Positions 50,540-62,227 of a stretch of DNA of 64,000 bases are shown here, piece by piece. The stretch comes from Cristatella mucedo (Eukaryota > Bryozoa > Phylactolaemata > Cristatellidae). Below the pieces are notes generated by a model. That model saw only the letters and a list, made by a program, of their open reading frames with translations. It did no database searches and had not been told where the DNA came from. The position numbers and the translations under genes were made by a program. Position 1 is the first letter of the stretch; every line of letters starts with the position of its first letter. The stretch spans positions 248,001-312,000 of the forward strand of contig WPIO01000200.1 of NCBI GenBank assembly GCA_009760855.2, written 5' to 3'.

Positions 50540-50690
50540 AAGTGAGAGGCGTGCTGGCTCACAAGGTAAGCCGGCCGTTCGCTTTCCCCGACCTTGATAG
50601 CAAGGTCGCGGGTTCGATTCCTGGAGTGGATAATGCTTTATCACCACTGCAAGCGGTGCTGATAGCCTTAAAGGCTACTCTGTAGCTATA
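50540..50690 (+). mobile_element. tRNA-derived SINE
   Basis: On the plus strand, GTGCTGGCTCACAAGGTAAG (A-box-like) is followed about 45 bp later by GCGGGTTCGATTCCTGG, an excellent B box, and then a body with ACTGCAAGCGGTGCTGATAG. An internal CGACCTTGATAGCAAGGTCG hairpin sits between the boxes. There is no acceptor stem, so it is not a functional tRNA. The tail differs from the LINE A hairpin, so this is a second SINE family. Confidence 0.55.
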
Positions 50691-52014
50691 CAAAGAGGTT
50701 GTTAAATCAGCAAGTATATCATCCCCGCTTGTTAGGGAAATGCAAAACTGCCTGCTGCCGGACTCAAATTACGACCTGGGTCGTCATGTACAAAAAGCCT
50801 TTCCCTAAGTAAACAAAAAATATGTGCAGGTGCTTGAAAAATTTTGAAACAGAAGCAATAACTCATTTTTATTGCCATTTTAGGCATCGTTCTTCAAGCG
50901 CCTCAAAGCACAGGATTAACATGCTTGTAGCTACATGCAAAATTGCATACATGGACTTTTAGGACCACTGGTTACTTGGAACCCTGCTCAGTAACAAGAA
51001 TTGAAACGTGCACAGGTGAAAAAGCAAAATACACACGAGCGAAATAGACAAGTTGGCTATGCGGATGGAAGTCAGTGAAAGATGAGCGGAACACTAGGTC
51101 ATTAGCCGAGACTTGAATTATACAAAATGAATGCAGGTGGCAACGGAAGCCCAGAACTAGCTCCAGACTTTCGGTGAATACAAAAGAGGAGTCTCGATCA
51201 CAATCACAGTTACATTTCGAGCGATAGGCGACTAGACGACGGGAAGGCAAGCAGCGGGTGGTGCGCCAGTATTCCATAACAAAACATGGCGGGAAGCTAA
51301 GTAGTCTGGCACAAGCGAGTAAAGGCCGTGGACAGGATATTCTAATTAATTCTAAAATGGATGCGCTAAGTAGTCACTGGGTCTTCGGAGTCTACTCAAT
51401 TTAATGGAAATTGATCGAACCGAAAAGGGTAGTGGAATTTGGCTATTTAAACTATTAGCCTAATTCACTTTTAAAATTATTAGTCTCTTTCCAATTTAGC
51501 TTTCGAAATAGTTTTGGGCTTGTATTAGCATTGTGATAAAAAGTAATAGTAGCTACGGTTCTGTTCCTAATTGCCTTCCAGAAACTCAAATATTTCAAAT
51601 CCATCGCAGGATGCAATAAAGCAGTAACACTTGGATGACAAAACAATAGTCTTGTTGAACGACACTGGAGCTAAAGAATGGTAAAAAATAGATGCAGTGT
51701 CACGCAGAGGCTAGAAAACCTAAACATCAAAATTTGCTAATCCAGCGTATTTCTTGTTGCCAATTAATGACGGAGTTTGAGTCTCCCGCTCCAAAATGAC
51801 GCTTGGACGGATAGACTGTCAATTTCAGTGTCAATTTGCCTAATTTCGGTGGGTTGATTTCGGAAAACGTGCACATGCTTAGATGCCGGAACCACGGTTA
51901 AGTCAATTCGGGAATTTGTGATAGAACTTTCTACACGTCTACATTGCGAAACTCCATCCTCGAAAAGCATTCTATTGTCAAATCGGCAGCTGTGCTGTCA
52001 AATAATACTGTTCG

Positions 52015-52300
52015 ATGTTTGCTGAATTAAACTGGTTTCCTCCGACCTGCCCTGGATCTCTATCAAGCAGACCATCGACTTCGCTGTCACTCACTTGTAG
52101 GTCTCTTCGTTCTTTGCTGCCGCTCAAAACCTTCAATGCTTACTCACAAGGCTTCTCTCCATCTACCCATGTTCATTTAGCTAGGTATAGAAACGAGCTT
52201 AAATTCGTCGGAGACGGTGTCCGGTATTCCGGCATACCGAAATCGAGAAATTGGCCTACCGTATGGCAGCCAGGTATCGTCTGATTTGCCACCATTTCTA
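52015..52300 (+). mobile_element. LINE family A, decayed plus-strand segment
   Basis: The DNA TCGACTTC...CTCACTTGTAGGTCTCTTCGTTCTTT parallels the family A segment encoding R-I-D-F-K-V-L-S-L-T-F-R-x-L-H-S-L. Many changes make the protein reading poor. Confidence 0.5.
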
Positions 52301-52452
52301 AGAAAGCTTAAAATGTACATAATCCTCTCAAACGTGTATCGCCCGAATGACCTGCCTTTTAGGCATGCAAGTGTAATGAAAATAGGCATGCTATTATCGC
52401 TTAGCTTTCACCGATCAGTTTACTTACTTTGAGCGTATTTACAGTGCCCAGA

Positions 52453-52535
52453 TAATAATAATTATATTAACGATAATACATTAGCGTAGCACATTCAGAG
52501 AACCGAATATCTTTCTAGAAACTGCACAGAGAGAT
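52453..52535 (-). mobile_element. LINE A 3' tail fragment
   Basis: In antisense: ATAATAATAATTATATTAAC, then GTAGCACATTCAGAGAACCG and TATCTTTCTAGAAACTGCAC, the family A tail with mutated hairpin stem. Confidence 0.6.
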
Positions 52536-53446
52536 TTTCTTATTTTAGCCTGTCGTAAATTTCATCGCGGATAATCTCAGAGTTTTAATTATATATGCAT
52601 AAACCGATAGGTATTGCTTCTATGGTCACAGGCGATGGCCAACCGTCCGTTGAAGACGATTCAGGGTCGTTGCCAGCCAGGGCATGGTTATTTTAGTCAT
52701 TAAAATTCTCTTATGCCACCATACCATCTCTTACTAAACTACTCCCAGAGATCACAGAATGCCCTCCGGTAGAACTTAGTGACGCTCAGTGCATCGAGGA
52801 ATATTTCGTTTCCCGATTATTAGGATGCCCGAATGCTCACGACGAATCGCAGCAATGCTGCTTTGTGCCTCCCCTAAGCATTGGAGCCAATGCCAACGTC
52901 TAAGTATTACATAAAAAATCTTCAATTGGCTGCCATATAATGGCCTACAAATCTTTGTTAAAAGTTAGATCCACGCTGACGATTAGTTCTATAGTCACAT
53001 AGTCAGCTGTCAGCTAACAAATGGCTGGCTTCCATTTGACGGCGTGTTCAGTATGGTGATCGACACACTCCCATATGTGATATAAGCCAACCTGTAACAG
53101 TCAGTTCAAAGCCAAGCTATTCTTGGCATTGATCGTCGGGGCATTGCAAGTAAGCAGCGATGGAATGCATGAGGCAGCTTAGACTCTTTCTCAGCGATAG
53201 GTGGGAAGCAGGCGGACTCTGTCGTGTCTAACCACTTTCCCGTGGTTCTGCAGGCAGCATGTTCAGTTGCACGAGTTGTGTGTCCGGCCAAGACCAGTAA
53301 GAAACAGCGGACAGCGTATGAGAACGCAGATGGGTTCGCACAGAGACGATGTGATGCCTTGCACCGGTCTTCCAGTGCTTCCTCACTCACAAGCCTCTGC
53401 CTCAGCAGGTGCCACGAGCTACCGATCGTCTCCAGTCTCCGCGGAC

Positions 53447-53642
53447 ACGTAATAAATAATAATAATAATAATTCACTTGATAAAGCGCCCTCAGAGAACT
53501 TAATCTCTCTGTAGGCGCTTTACATTTGCTGTAAAGTGAAATACAATTGAATGGTAAGTAAAATCATGCTTGAAAAACAAACGAAATGAATAATATGGTT
53601 AGGGGTGACATGCACAGGGTCAGCATGCAAATGTGGTTAAAC
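53447..53642 (-). mobile_element. LINE A 3' UTR, minus strand
   Basis: An (ATT)n tail (53447-53471), the hairpin core with intact arms (AAAGCGCC / GGCGCTTT), then TTTGCTGTAAAG and the GTGACATGCACAGGGTCAGC segment shared with the copies at 1300 and 43410. The reverse-transcriptase part is absent. Confidence 0.85.
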
Positions 53643-54048
53643 GTAGATTTCTACTAGAGAGGATAGCCATTTAACGTTCTATGAGGACAGCTCCGATCTG
53701 TAGCAGGCGTCGCCGGCTCTTTAAGGCGTCTGCCACGACGTCGTTGAGCCACTAGCCGTCTTTGGGCTCCTGGTGTACTAGCCACCCCGATTCCGCGACC
53801 AAGGAGTGAGTGGTGAGCCCTGCTGATCGTTGTGCTGCAACTGTCCAAGTTTCCGCAATAGGGGTCAATGTAAATGCGACGCTTTTTTTGACAACCGATT
53901 GGTGATACTTTTGCTGAATGAAACACCCAGGTTCCAAGAATCAACCTGATACGTGGGTTTCTTTGGATTAAGTCACCTACTTATATGTCGAGCTGGCTGT
54001 CTAAAAGGTTGCAAGAGATACTAACAATATCTGTAATTGATTTTATAG

Positions 54049-54243
54049 GCTGCTACACACCTCAACTTGACAACAACACACAACTGATGTCAGGAAGCTT
54101 GACTGCAACGTATCTAGCAAGCACTTCTCTCACCTTGGTGTGCCGTTCTGGTTACGTGGATCTCTTACGGCAAACTGCCAGTATCACATGCGGAACAGAT
54201 GGTGCATGGAGTGATTCCAATACAAAACTCACTTGCGTTCCAG
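54049..54243 (+). CDS. CCP module 9 exon
   Basis: This is a 65-codon exon, phase 1-1 (acceptor GATTTTATAG|G, donor CCAG|GTAATA). Four cysteines at 2, 32 (L-V-C-R-S-G-Y), 48 and 63. The Trp motif is G-A-W-S-D at 52-56, so the usual second Trp is Asp. The loop before Cys IV is about two residues shorter than in CCP11, which shares its T-C-G-x-D-G-A-W pattern and C-V-P-G ending. Sequon N10-T-Q is not valid; none other is seen. Confidence 0.88.
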
Positions 54244-54894
54244 GTAATATTTTTCTCTTCATGATCTGCTACAGCATATTTGAATCAAGAATTACAAACC
54301 ACTTCAAGAATAACACATAGCTAGTAAAACTCCATAAAGAAAAAATATTTATTTGGAAGTGCATCAAAGGTTAATATTTGTGTAAATGATATGACTAGTC
54401 AGCCCTATTTAAATCTATAATAGCTAGCATATTGTCTTGTAGGAGGAACGTAGAATAAAACCATCACCCACCAAAATACACTCCTTTGTCTCAATAAACT
54501 CGATGCTAAATTGTAACAATCCTGGCAACGATAGGGACTGCATTTAGCTCACACAGTTTTCTTAGCGGACGCCGCACGAAACTTTTAGCCTTGTTCGAAA
54601 AGTATTAAAGCTCCTGTTTCACAGCTACCCTATTGAATGAAATCTGGAATTAGGGTGAATTAAATGATTGAGGAATTACCTTGACTAATTTAAGCTCAAA
54701 TACAAGCGGCTGTATAATTATAGCTTGACAGCTATTCACGCCTCATTGGATTTTGTTGCAATGGTAGCAAATAATGAGTGAATGAATGGAAGAGCTGCAT
54801 TCCCAAGCTATAAAATCTTGTAATGATGACTATGTTTCCGAGCAGAATATATACTCTGTGGTAAGCTTGTTGCTTGGATAATATTCGATTGTAG
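54244..54894 (+). other. Intron between CCP9 and CCP10
   Basis: A 651-bp AT-rich intron, the shortest between CCP modules, with no recognised repeat. Confidence 0.75.
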
Positions 54895-55089
54895 GTTGTG
54901 TCGCTCCAAATCTAAACGCTCACACGGAAGTGACTTCAGGAGTGCCGGCTTCAGCATACACGGCTTCTTCAAACTTGACGGTGGACTGCCGTGTTAATTA
55001 CATAAGGTCGAGTGGGAGCTACACAGCCATTTGCCTATTCAACGGAACCTGGTCATGGACCTCGGGCTCAAGGCTAAGCTGCGTCCCCG
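54895..55089 (+). CDS. CCP module 10 exon
   Basis: This is a 65-codon exon, phase 1-1 (acceptor TTCGATTGTAG|G, donor CCCG|GTGAGA). Four cysteines at 2, 32 (V-D-C-R-V-N-Y, with Asn for the usual Gly before Tyr36), 47 and 63. Canonical N-G-T-W-S-W-T-S-G at 50-58 and two sequons (N27-L-T, N50-G-T). Confidence 0.9.
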
Positions 55090-57221
55090 GTGAGAATGCT
55101 TTCGATACTACTGAGCGATTGGCTAGTAGGCAATTGCAAGGAAAAGCAGAGTGCACAGGAAAAGCTTGAGGCTGCACTAGCTGGCATCTATGACCAGCCA
55201 GCGTGAATTGTTTGTCTGCTGAGACGTTCCGTCAACCAACAGTTCACTCGTCTAATAGTTGTAATTACGGTAACGATCACAAACGTACTTCGTAGGCGAG
55301 GCAAAGAGGGTACGTTGTTGAAAGCTATTCTCAGGAGATCACGTCAAGCGTGTCTTTGAGATTCTACAACTCTAGAGAAACTCTATTCTTACAATAATGC
55401 TCATTGTGGGCTTATATCTAAGTAAGTCACGGAGACCAAATTTTACATCGCAGACCACAAATAGTCAATTGCTAGAAGATTGGAGTAAAATTTGCACTTG
55501 CAAATTTTATTTCATGCAAAACGCCGAGGTTCGGCTTGACCACTGGAGTTATACATTAAAGCAAAGGCTGTAAAGCTACGTTTTAAGCGTTGAATGAAAT
55601 AAGTACTCTTAATAGCTCAATCAATCGATTGCTGAACCACTAACCCAGAGGTTGGTAAATGATGCCTGCTTGAGGCAAATTCTTTTTTGCTTTTTGCTTC
55701 TTTTTTGCTCCTGGTCTCAAGGCAGACAGCCACTGGTAAAATTGTTTTGAGAATGCCATGAAACCTATTCGGAATAACCCATACACAAATCTGGAACCAA
55801 ATCTCGATAAAAGGTTCTGATATAAGGTTTCAGGATCAAGTTGAATGCACTATAATGTGCCATGGATTCCAGCTGTGCTGAATAGAACTTTAATGTTATT
55901 CTGTACAATCATTAGAATATATGAAATCACTGAAGAAAAGCTAGTAATTTTCTCTAGTAATTTTTCTTAGAAAAAAAATCCATCAGAATATGCACGATTG
56001 GAAATTTACATCAAAGACTGATTAGTGCAAATACATGCATGCGAATTCAAAATAGTGCCAGATAGGACAATTAAACTAAGTTCAAAGGCCGTCACACAGT
56101 TGTCCTGCTTTTGGTTTTTAAATGCCAAGCGGAAACACCTCCGTGAATGAAAAGGTAAATATTGATCATTTTAGGAGAAGCAGACAATATTTAAAGCTCG
56201 GATTTCAATTTTATATGCTTTGAAAGCGTACATTTCACGTACAGTTCGATCGGTTGATGACATTTATCTGTTTCAAACATTTCCAAAGCAACAACGGAAT
56301 CCATGATGATGCTAAACTATTAATTTCTGAAAATTAGGTGTCTATGCTGATATAAAGAACCTTTTCTATCAGATGTAAATATCTTCGAAAGCATCATTTA
56401 GCTAAGAAGATAGGCATTCTTCCAGATTATTTATTCTGAGTCAGCAAATTATTCCAGTATTGCTTGAAATTTGGTGCAGAGACCAATTGTCCCGTTTTAT
56501 CTTTGACATGATCCCACAGGCTAGTTCGCAGTTCCCATAGTTCTAGATGCAATCAAAATTTCAGTGTGCATTTGTTCACTATTTAATTATATTTAGCTCA
56601 GCTGCTGACGTGTGACCGTCACAGATATATTTAAAAAGTTGACATTGAGCGATCAGCTGTATTATGAATTCGACGAAGCTAGTTTGATACCATTGTGCGG
56701 AAATTTTGTATACCATCCTGTGCACTTTGAATTGAGATTCAAGGTTAATCAATGAACAAGACCAAAGCCTAAACTTCTACAGGCAATCCCTGGAATTATG
56801 GTGAACGATTTTGTTATAGGCGATCCAATTCTTGTTCCGATAGCCTGCTCCCTTTATCGATGACTAGTTGCCACTTAGAAAACTTCCGCCTTGAACAATC
56901 GATAGAGGTGTCGAAGAAAGTAGCCATGGATAGTAACCGTACGCCACCGTCCCGAGATGCCTAGTCTACTTTATGCACTTGGTGAGAGATATGCAAATGC
57001 TAATTTTTGTGAACCTGGTAGAAAGCCGCTGCTATTTAATTCACAGGCTGCCCTTGACAGCCAGCTTCTTTCCCAGCCCGAGTAGTGCAAAACCAAGGTT
57101 TTTGGCGTCCAGGAAGTAGTAAAGAAGGGGGAAGACTACAGCAAACCCACTCGTGCATACTTTGCCCAAGTTAATGAGCGAGCAGCACTGCAAACTAAAC
57201 AACTTTGCAATATCTCTTCAG
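55090..57221 (+). other. Intron between CCP10 and CCP11
   Basis: A 2.1-kb intron. It is AT-rich until a decayed CCP-like exon at 57047-57180 directly before CCP11. No mobile element is recognised. Confidence 0.6.
57047..57180 (+). pseudogene. Relict CCP exon of the host gene
   Basis: After a usable acceptor (TTTAATTCACAG|G) the phase-1 frame starts G-C-P, as CCP1 and CCP2 do. It then meets TGA at codon 4 and continues Q-P-A-S-F-P-A-R-V-V-Q-N-Q-G-F-W-R-P-G-S-S, similar in spacing to the first half of CCP2 (P-T-N-A-V-W-N-Q-Q-A...F-W-K). The second half has no Trp motif and ends at TAA near 57173. It lies 42 bp upstream of the CCP11 exon. I read it as a CCP exon that has lost coding capacity. 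Similarity is judged by eye. Confidence 0.4.
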
Positions 57222-57422
57222 GCTGCAGCAGTCAACCAAACTTGGCTGCAAACACAAGCATTTTTCCAAGTACGAATGCTACCGAATTCGTCACCACTAC
57301 CACACTGCTAATCACGTGTGACGAAGGTTTCGTCAATATGAGCAGGAACACTAGTACAGCCACTTGTGGATCGGACGGAGCGTGGTCGTGGAATTCTGGA
57401 AAACCGTTGACCTGCGTTCCGG
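57222..57422 (+). CDS. CCP module 11 exon
   Basis: This is a 67-codon exon, phase 1-1 (acceptor ATCTCTTCAG|G, donor CCGG|GTAAGT). Four cysteines at 2, 33 (I-T-C-D-E-G-F), 49 (A-T-C) and 65, and G-A-W-S-W-N-S-G at 53-60. Rich in Thr/Asn, with four sequons (N11-T-S, N19-A-T, N39-M-S, N43-T-S), so probably heavily glycosylated. It is the last coding exon I can support. The donor is strong, so the gene continues. Confidence 0.9.
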
Positions 57423-58136
57423 GTAAGTATCGAGGGCAATATAGAGGAGGATGGTATGCAAATAATACTCTCAATATTTTGTTTACATAATCCAAGTGAT
57501 GATACCTGTTGAAACCATCAAGTAGTTTGATAGTTTCAATTGATTCTGTGAAAATCACTATAGCAATTTTATGCAAGTAGATCATCTCACCTGCTGCCAC
57601 TTCTGGCGTATTGTTTCCGGCAGTCGGGCGCAACCATCTCAATGCCACTTACTTTCTCGGCTGCTATCCTAACTCGGCTAGGCTTCGCAGTTAATCTCGT
57701 TTGTGTGGAATGGCATCTGATCTATTGGCTAAAGCCTGCCAATCACGCACAGCATAAACCTTCAGTTCACTATAGAATCTTTGTAGAGCTACACCGTTAG
57801 TCAGTCTGCAGAGCTTGCAGATTTACAGATGGAGATAAATATTAGCATACATGCACGCATCTTAGGCCTTCCTATTTTTTACTTGCAGTGAAGTATTAAG
57901 TGGCTATATTTGCTAAGCAACCTGATTATACATGCTTGAGTAGTAGTGACCTTTCTGAATTAAATTTTACAAGAAAAGATATTACTATTATTATAACTGT
58001 AAGTTTGTATATTTCTCTAAAAGCAACACATTTTTTAACACTGATTTCCTCAGCCTGATACAAAAGCAATAAAAAGAATGATTTGACAAGCACAATTCAT
58101 GCTCCAAATAACTCAAAAGCAAACAACTAGTACTCT

Positions 58137-58765
58137 TTGAGTCTTGCAAACTCGCGAAAGAAGATAATACAGGCTACTCATATTTTACGACTTCTTGTAT
58201 TTAAGTCCCAGAGGTTTGAGCACGTGTCTCCTTTGCTGAAAGAGCTAGGATGGTTGCCGGTTGAGCAAAGGATACAGAGTAAAGTTCTTACGCTGACCCA
58301 CAAGGCCCACCACGGCTTGGCTCCTTCGTACCTAGCTGAACTGCTGCATCAGTTTCAGCCTGTTCGCGCCCTCAGGTCCTGTGTGGACAATAAATTAGCT
58401 ATCCCATTCCTCCGCTTAAAGACAGTTGGCGACAGAAGCTTTAGCTCTGCAGGTCCTAGACTGTGGAACTCGCTTCCACAATTCTTAAGCAGCGACAACT
58501 ACTCTCCTACTGCCGACTATGGCACATTCTTTTCAGCGGTCCTGAGCTGCTACTTCTATGCTACTCACTACATCAACTGCTCTCCTGACTCTGCTTTGCT
58601 TCCCACTTTCTCTTTGTTGCGTGAGACGAAGTCTGTTGGCTACCGAATGCGTACCGAAAGCCGCTTAGGCTGTGAGTGTGCCATACAAAACTCCCTTGCG
58701 TAACACCCACATGGTCTTTATGATTTTGTGGAGTTACAGACGGAGATACATTTCATTTCATTTGT
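58137..58765 (+). mobile_element. LINE family B, open 3' end of ORF
   Basis: A frame of about 188 codons (58137-58703) covers the C-terminal end of a CR1/L2-like reverse transcriptase: F-E-H-V-S-P-L-L-K-E-L-G-W-L-P-V-E-Q-R-I, then H-H-G-L-A-P-S-Y-L-A-E-L-L and G-P-R-L-W-N-S-L-P-Q-F-L. The 3' UTR ends GGAGTTACAGACGGAGATAC followed by a (CATTT)n-like tail. The intact frame suggests a fairly recent insertion, but the 5' part (endonuclease, catalytic core) is missing. Confidence 0.9.
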
Positions 58766-59639
58766 TACTAAAATATACTGAATGATGGACTTGTAAGCAC
58801 TCACAACTCCAAATTTAGGTTTTATTTAATTTTAGGGAATCGTGCCTATCCATAAACGCAGTTCACTTGCAGGTTTCATTCGGTTTTGAAGTATTGCTCT
58901 CACCCATGAACACTGTTTATTTAAACTAGTGCACACGCACGAGTTATTTTGTTCGTCAGCTACTCAGTTAGTCATGAGGTACTAGGTGAGTAGATATGTA
59001 GGTAACCTCAAGTAGCATTCTAATCTAATTTAGAGGGTTGGCGTTGCAGCAGCAGTATCAACAAGACGCTTTATATCACGCCTTAATCCTTCTACAACTA
59101 ATAAAATAAAGCTGGTGAAATCGCTTTTAAGGCATTAAAATAGCCCACAAAGAGACCTAAATTTGTTTCAAAGTAATTCAAGTGAGATTCTAAGATGCTC
59201 GTATCACTGTGGGTGGTTACGGAACAAAATATTCGGTAATATGTGTTTAATAATCACGGTTAAACCTAATCTGGTTAAAGGAGTTAAAAAAATCCTCTTC
59301 ATGGTTAAGCATATTCTGGTCAAAGAGGCAGCTGTGTCGTTTACTTAGACTTCGGCATCGATCCATTCTAGTCTGCAGATGCTCAGACGAATGTGCCTTC
59401 ACGTAAGCAGCCGCAACCAATTCAGGTGACCAATAATTTATCAAAAGGCTGCTCTGACCTTGAAGAGTATGGCAGCAGGCAGTCAATGCAGATGGGACCC
59501 TTTTTTTTCGGAGTCGATGGACTAAATAAAGGTCAGCCGATTAGTATGGGCTGGTCGCTACAGACGGAGAATGCAGCGTACTCGCTATTTAATATCCTCC
59601 ATTAATAGCCTCCATTTGAGTAAGCTTAGAACTACATTC

Positions 59640-60748
59640 CTCAGAACAGCTCGGCTTTGGGCTCTTAACGACCTTCTGCTCAATCGTAATCCTGGTGCAA
59701 TCACTCTACTCGCTCTCGTAGATCCCTTTGAAGATCTCTCGTAGATCTGAATTGACATTCGTTACTACCTTATCCTTCTAAAGCACCTGTTTACACATTT
59801 ATTTGTATTCTTGAAACTCTATGACAGTACAAATGAACTGCTGTTCGTAGGACACCCTAAGCCTTTGGCTAGATTAGAAGGCTTTGGTCTTCTAATAGAT
59901 GATGCTGTTGTACGACCATCACCAATTGCTCGAAAGTTTAGGTGTCATTTTCGACACGTGCCTAAATTTTTTTAAGCTTCATTCCGAAGTCTGCTTCTAC
60001 AGCTAGCCATCATGTCCGATCCCTATCTAAGATAAGGGGCTGTCTTCCACGGTGGCTTGCAAGTAATTAACTAGCTCCCTAGTTCTGTCTTGGTCTGATT
60101 GTTGTAATTCCCTTTGGCTGGGTTACCAAAAATAAAGCAACCAGGCCGCTGCAAATGGCTATGAATATAGCTGCAATGCTAGTTTTCAAGTCCCAGAGGT
60201 TTGACCACGCGTCTCTTGGGCTAAAAGAGCTCACAAGGCTGCCTGTTGATCAACGGATATACAGAGCAAAGTTCTAGCGTCGATCCTCGAGGCTCGACCA
60301 CGTGGTCTCGGTTCCTCCATAACTAGTTAAACTGTGGCACAACTTTCAGCCTGCCCGTACCCTCAGGTCCTGTACGAACAATAAATTAGCTGTTCCATTC
60401 TTCCGCTTCAAGACTGTTGGCAACAGAAGCTTTAGCTCAACAGCTCCTAGACTGGGGAACTAACTTCCACGATTCTTACGCAACGACAACTTTTCTCCTT
60501 CCGCTGACTGTGGCTCACCCTTTCCTACCGTCCTGAGCTGCTACCTCCATGCTGCTCACTGCATTGACTGCTTTCCTGACTGGGCTAGGCTTCAAGATTT
60601 CTCTTTGTTGCGTGAGATGAAGTATGTTGGCTAGCTAATGCCTACCGAAAGAAGCTCAAGCTGTGAGTGCGCTATAGAAAACTCTCCTGCGTAACACCCA
60701 CATAGTCTTTGTGGAGCTACGGACGGAAATTAATTACAATACATTACA
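59640..60748 (+). mobile_element. LINE family B, longer but decayed copy
   Basis: Recognisable pieces in order are L-K-L-Y-D-S-T-N-E-L-L-F-V-G (about 59812), a G-V-I-F-D-T segment (about 59941), L-D-Y-C-N-S-L-like sequence near 60095, F-K-S-Q-R-F-D-H near 60185, F-F-R-F-K-T-V-G-N-R-S-F-S near 60400, and the family B 3' terminus with an (ATTAC)-type tail (60725-60748). Stops and frame changes interrupt it throughout. It may extend upstream to about 59500. Confidence 0.8.
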
Positions 60749-62227
60749 TCCAAGTGTTTTTGAGATTGCTGCTCCTACAGGCGTGCTTCAAGTGAAGATG
60801 GGTTAGTCGGAAATCAAGTGAGGACGAAATTACTAGCCGCTGCAGACCTGATTTCCATTTCGTCATCAGAAGCTCTGTCAGTTCATGATCGGTTGCTCGG
60901 TTTTCAATGTCTAGCTGCAATTGGGCAGGAGTTGGTGGATTCATAGTAGCTGACATCCACATCGAACGCTAATATCTTGAGACAAATCAGCTGTGACACA
61001 TTATATGTACATGTAGCTGAGTGACTTACTGAAAGGCCTCATTCTCAACTAGTATTACTGGCACACTCATAAACTGCTTTAGGTCCTGACTAACCAGTAT
61101 ATCTGATTGTAAACGTCAATTAATGTCGGCCAGCTGGAAACCTGGAAGCATAGGTACCTTTGGATCCGGTCTTTGGCACCTTACTTCTTTTATTATCTTT
61201 ACTCTTCATATAGCTGATGTCATCAGCCAACACATATTTGGCTCTCATTTATCTCCACAAATGACTCACACAGCCCTTCAAAGCTCCGATTCTTTAAACT
61301 TCGAAGCCTTCAAGCCTTCTAAGCCTCAGCTCCTCATTCAACTCCCGCACTTTCCCTTGTAACGTGCCTTGACTTCATATGCATTTGCATGGCTACTTAA
61401 CACTTTTAGCTTACATATGATAAGACCTAATGGTAATTGGTTCACCAAGCGTCAACCGAAAGTTGGAAGACCTCGCCCTCAAGGTTGGTTCATTTGGCAC
61501 CATTCCAGTAACTTCGACCTGAAATATTGACATGTCACGGCAAAACGACTTGTCATTGGCTGAGCACCACTCATTTACAGTTAAGTCAGTCAGCTTTATT
61601 TTTTACAAAGCAACGAAGCCAAAGTTGGAGCCTGCTTAGACAAGAGAAAGGCAGCCGAAACAGCTGATTAGATTGCAAATCGAGTCTTGATTATTGCAAT
61701 TCCCTGTTTTCATGACTCCCAGCCTGCCTTCAAAGATTGGCAAGTGGTACACAACTGAGCAGCTGTTATAGCCTTTCGTCAATAGCATTTGCACCAAATC
61801 TCTCCATTTCTGTCGGAGCTTTATTAGCTCCTTATCAGTCATCGCATAGGTTTCAAAAGTCCTTGTCTGGCTTATCATTTATTAAAGTTTCTAAACCTGA
61901 CTTTGCCGAGATAATCACCAAACACAATGTAGGGCTTCATTATTTGCGGATTTACACAGGTGCAACTGTGTTATGATGCTCCACTGCCTTCCAGCATCTT
62001 AAAATCTTCCAGCTCTGTGGTAGCATGCCATACTGACGTTCGAAATTGACTGAAATAAGTTTTCTAAATTAAATTATTATTAATAATCAAATTCCTAATT
62101 TTAGGAGGACGTAGTGTAACTCGGAAACTGAAAATCCCGACTTTTCAAATCGGCTCCACCTGCACACGCTTCCTGCTGCCTCCGCCGGAAATCAGGATTT
62201 AAACTAAACAAATTGCTAGCTACTAGG

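Larger units (their letters stand above)
48206..54048 (+). other. Intron between CCP8 and CCP9
   Basis: A 5.8-kb intron. It contains a tRNA-like SINE (50540-50690), a decayed LINE A segment (52015-52300), a LINE A tail (52453-52535) and a LINE A 3' UTR (53447-53642). From 48250 to 50450 it is AT-rich with nothing recognised. A GC-richer stretch at 53110-53440 shows no module I recognise. Confidence 0.55.

Noticed and set aside
50540-50690. A functional tRNA gene, because of the excellent B box.
   Set aside because: No acceptor stem or proper anticodon arm can be formed; it is a tRNA-derived SINE.
53256-53300. A Cys-containing stretch (S-M-F-S-C-T-S-C-V-S-G) after a good acceptor (GGTTCTGCAG).
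   Set aside because: The only strong donor nearby (CCA|GTAAGA) gives phase 2, which breaks the pattern, and no domain is recognised.
59373-59402. A 24-nt phase 1-1 match (TCTGCAG|ATGCTC...TCAC|GTAAGC).
   Set aside because: Too short to be informative and next to LINE sequence.
59448-59605. A CCP-like reading: acceptor AAAAG|GCTGC, then G-C-S-D and K-G-Q-P-I-S-M-G-W, similar to CCP8 G-Q-S-I-S-M-Q-C.
   Set aside because: It lacks Cys II to IV, has a stop, and runs straight into the reverse transcriptase remains of the LINE B copy; M-G-P-F-F-F fits a reverse-transcriptase L-G-P-L-L-F motif at least as well.
60744-60962. A minus-strand frame (M-S-A-T-M-N-P-P-T-P-A-Q-L-Q-L-D) that looks protein-like.
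   Set aside because: No family recognised, short, and without splice support; kept only as an unassigned frame.
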